NCBI GenBank assembly: GCA_035048815.1
Contig: JAUCBN010000034.1
Span: 11,262,737 to 11,326,736, forward strand
Source of the DNA: Abelmoschus esculentus
Lineage: Eukaryota > Streptophyta > Magnoliopsida > Malvales > Malvaceae
Length of the DNA stretch: 64,000 nucleotides
Direction: 5' to 3'
Of the stretch, positions 62,385 to 64,000 are shown in pieces (within the stretch, counting starts at the first letter, position 1; every line of letters begins with the position of its first letter). The notes beneath the pieces were generated by a model. The model ran no database searches. It saw nothing but the letters and a program-made list of their open reading frames with translations, and was not told where the DNA came from. The position numbers and the translations under genes are program-made.

Positions 62385-63344
62385 ATAGTTACTCAAACTT
62401 TGTATTATGTTAAAATATAAAATTTAACTACTCTATTTTAATTTGTGACATAATTCAATTATATATTTTTATATTATTATTATTAGGTTCAACTTGATAA
62501 CAAGTTTATTTATTTTTTCTTGAAAGTAAATAATTTAAAATCATATACACAACGAAAGAATGTTGTAGGTTATTTTAAGAAATATTGTGTCATTATTTTA
62601 ATAATTAAAAATAAATATTCAGTTGAATCGAGTAAAAAAATATTGAATTAGTTGAACTAGTGAGTTCTATTTCATAATCTTAATTTGATCTTTTAGAATT
62701 AAGTTGAGTTTAATAAAATTTTAATCAAGTCAAAACTAATATATTATTTTAAGTTGTTTTTTTTTAAAAAAAAAACATCATTAACACTAAATATTATTGA
62801 ATATAATTAAATTAATTAATAAAAATTAAAAATATTAAAAATTCAATATACAATTAATAATTATACGTCGAGTCTATTGTTCAAGGACTAAAAATTTATT
62901 AAGTAGTAAGAGAAAATAATACAATTATTTGAAACAAAAAATAAGAAAGGAAAGAAAAACAAAAATTGAGCATAACTAGAGAAAAAAAAATAAACAAAAA
63001 TTAAAAGGATAGATCTATCACGTGCGTCGAACACCGCTGAATATCACTAACACTAAATATCGTTGAACATTATTAAACTAATTAATAAAGATTATATATC
63101 TCAAGGACTCAACAAACAATTAATAATTATATATCGAATCTATTATTCTTTTATTAATTATATGTTAAGTCCTTGAGATTTTTAATCTTTATTAATTAAT
63201 TTAATAATATTTAACGTTAATAATATTTAACGATATTCGACGCTTATTATAGAATTTTCTAACAAGTTGATAATTTGTAGCTAGTCTATAGGCATCTAAT
63301 GCGGTTGCAAATTATCTCTCTCTTTCTCATATTTCCTTCTATGT
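62385..63344. other. AT-rich intergenic
   Basis: No gene. 62990-63250 contains ATATCGAATCTATTATTC / TAATTATATGTTAAG words and TATTATTAAACTAATTAATAA in both orientations, a weak inverted repeat. Confidence 0.35.
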
Positions 63345-63560
63345 CTCTATTTTAAATTAGAGGTTTCAAGGTATAGGGTTTAAGGTTAGGGGTTGTGGTT
63401 AGGGTTTAGGGAATTAGGGTTAGGGTATATTTTTAAGGTGTAGAGCTTAGGGTTTATGATATAGAAAATTAGGATTAGGGTTTAAAATTTAATTTTTTTA
63501 AAATTTTTCAAAAGAAACATAGAAGGAGGTAAAAAAAGAGGTAGACGATTTCTACCCATC
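63345..63560. repeat. Telomere-like fold-back family, copy 4 (single arm)
   Basis: Arm with the words TAGGGTTTAAGGTTAGGGG, GGTTAGGGTTTAGGG, AATTAGGGTTAGGG and TTAGGATTAGGGTTTAAAA, then AAGAGGTAGACGATTTCTACCC (split here as GAGGTAGAC and GATTTCTACCC). The same arm order is seen at 14318-14480. No opposite arm follows, so this copy is truncated. Confidence 0.65.
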
Positions 63561-63835
63561 TAATGCTATGCTCTCTAGAATCTCAGCTCTTAATTAAGCC
63601 ATCGGCTTCGTTAACCTAATTAATAGTTCTTTTTAGGGATTTAAATTTAAGTCCGTGATTATTATCGCGATCATTATTTAAAGATTTTAATATTGTTCGA
63701 AACTGTGATATCTATAATCGTTATGTTCATAATAATGTTTGGTTTTTGAAAATTCGCGATTGTAATAGTTACAATGACTGTAATAATATTTGTTATGTTT
63801 GCAACCACAATAAATACAATACGACTAAGCGTAAT

Positions 63836-64000
63836 TAGGGGTGATAATGAGCTTGACCAGCTTGCAAGCCACTCGGGCTCGGTTCGGTCAAAGCTCGACT
63901 CGAGTGAGCTCAACTCGGGTTCGGGTTCGGCTCGAGACCTTAATGAGCAGAGCCGATTCAAGCTTGGCTCGAAAAGCTCGTGAACAACCTCAGAATAATT
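63836..64000. mobile_element. hAT-like element, cut by window end
   Basis: Begins TAGGGGTGATAATGAGC, a hAT-type terminus, followed by GC-rich GCTCGACTCGAG, AACTCGGGTTCGGG and GGCTCGAGACC words like those in the 37840 element. It runs off the window, so neither the end nor the duplication can be checked. Confidence 0.5.

Noticed and set aside
1..64000. CRISPR arrays, operons, integrated viral genes or rRNA
   Set aside because: None seen. Genes are intron-split plant genes and no regular spacer arrays or viral polymerase motifs appear.

Overview
This window is nuclear DNA of a flowering plant, almost certainly a eudicot. It is AT-rich, its genes are split by short GT-AG introns, and its proteins are plant types: a LysM receptor-like kinase, a plastid-targeted SET protein, cytosolic GAPC, PUX1 and mitochondrial SDH2. 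The protein sequences look Malvales-like, perhaps cotton, but I cannot prove that from sequence alone. No bacterial, viral or organellar block is present.

Layout. 0-8 kb: an intronless LYK2-type LysM receptor pseudokinase (+) and 3-ketodihydrosphinganine reductase (-), separated by MITE-rich DNA. 11-24 kb: a decayed ankyrin pseudogene (+), CSN3 (+) and a plastid SET/Rubisco-methyltransferase-like gene (+). 24-29 kb: a kelch-repeat membrane protein (-) and an ankyrin-repeat protein (-). 29-35 kb: mostly gene-free, with an mL54 ribosomal-protein pseudogene fragment and a well-delimited hAT-type element. 35-43 kb: cytosolic GAPC (-) and PUX1 (-). 43-53 kb: repeat-rich, with a short bHLH/ACT-like gene (-), a SINE and a large fold-back element. 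53-61 kb: a secretory/membrane C2H2 zinc-finger gene (-) and SDH2 (-). 61-64 kb: repeats only.

The genes are unrelated housekeeping and signalling genes with their own promoters. They form no operon or pathway cluster. From memory of Arabidopsis gene numbers, the order ankyrin-CSN3-SET matches the At5g14230-At5g14260 interval, and kelch...PUX1...SDH2 matches the At3g27220-At3g27380 interval. The window is therefore best read as conserved, fractionated eudicot synteny.

The richest unexplained structure is in small mobile elements. I delimited several by eye from target-site duplications: four hAT-like elements with 8-bp duplications (three perfect, one with one mismatch out of 8) plus one nested inside another repeat with a perfect duplication; a three-member family with long inverted repeats and 9-bp duplications; a tRNA-derived SINE with a 17-bp duplication; two large fold-backs; and a dispersed family carrying telomere-like TTTAGGG blocks. 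I found no convincing new multi-gene system. The best leads are the pseudokinase, the SET protein without a recognisable NHS motif, the bHLH protein with a degenerate basic region, the GC-AG intron, and the element families.
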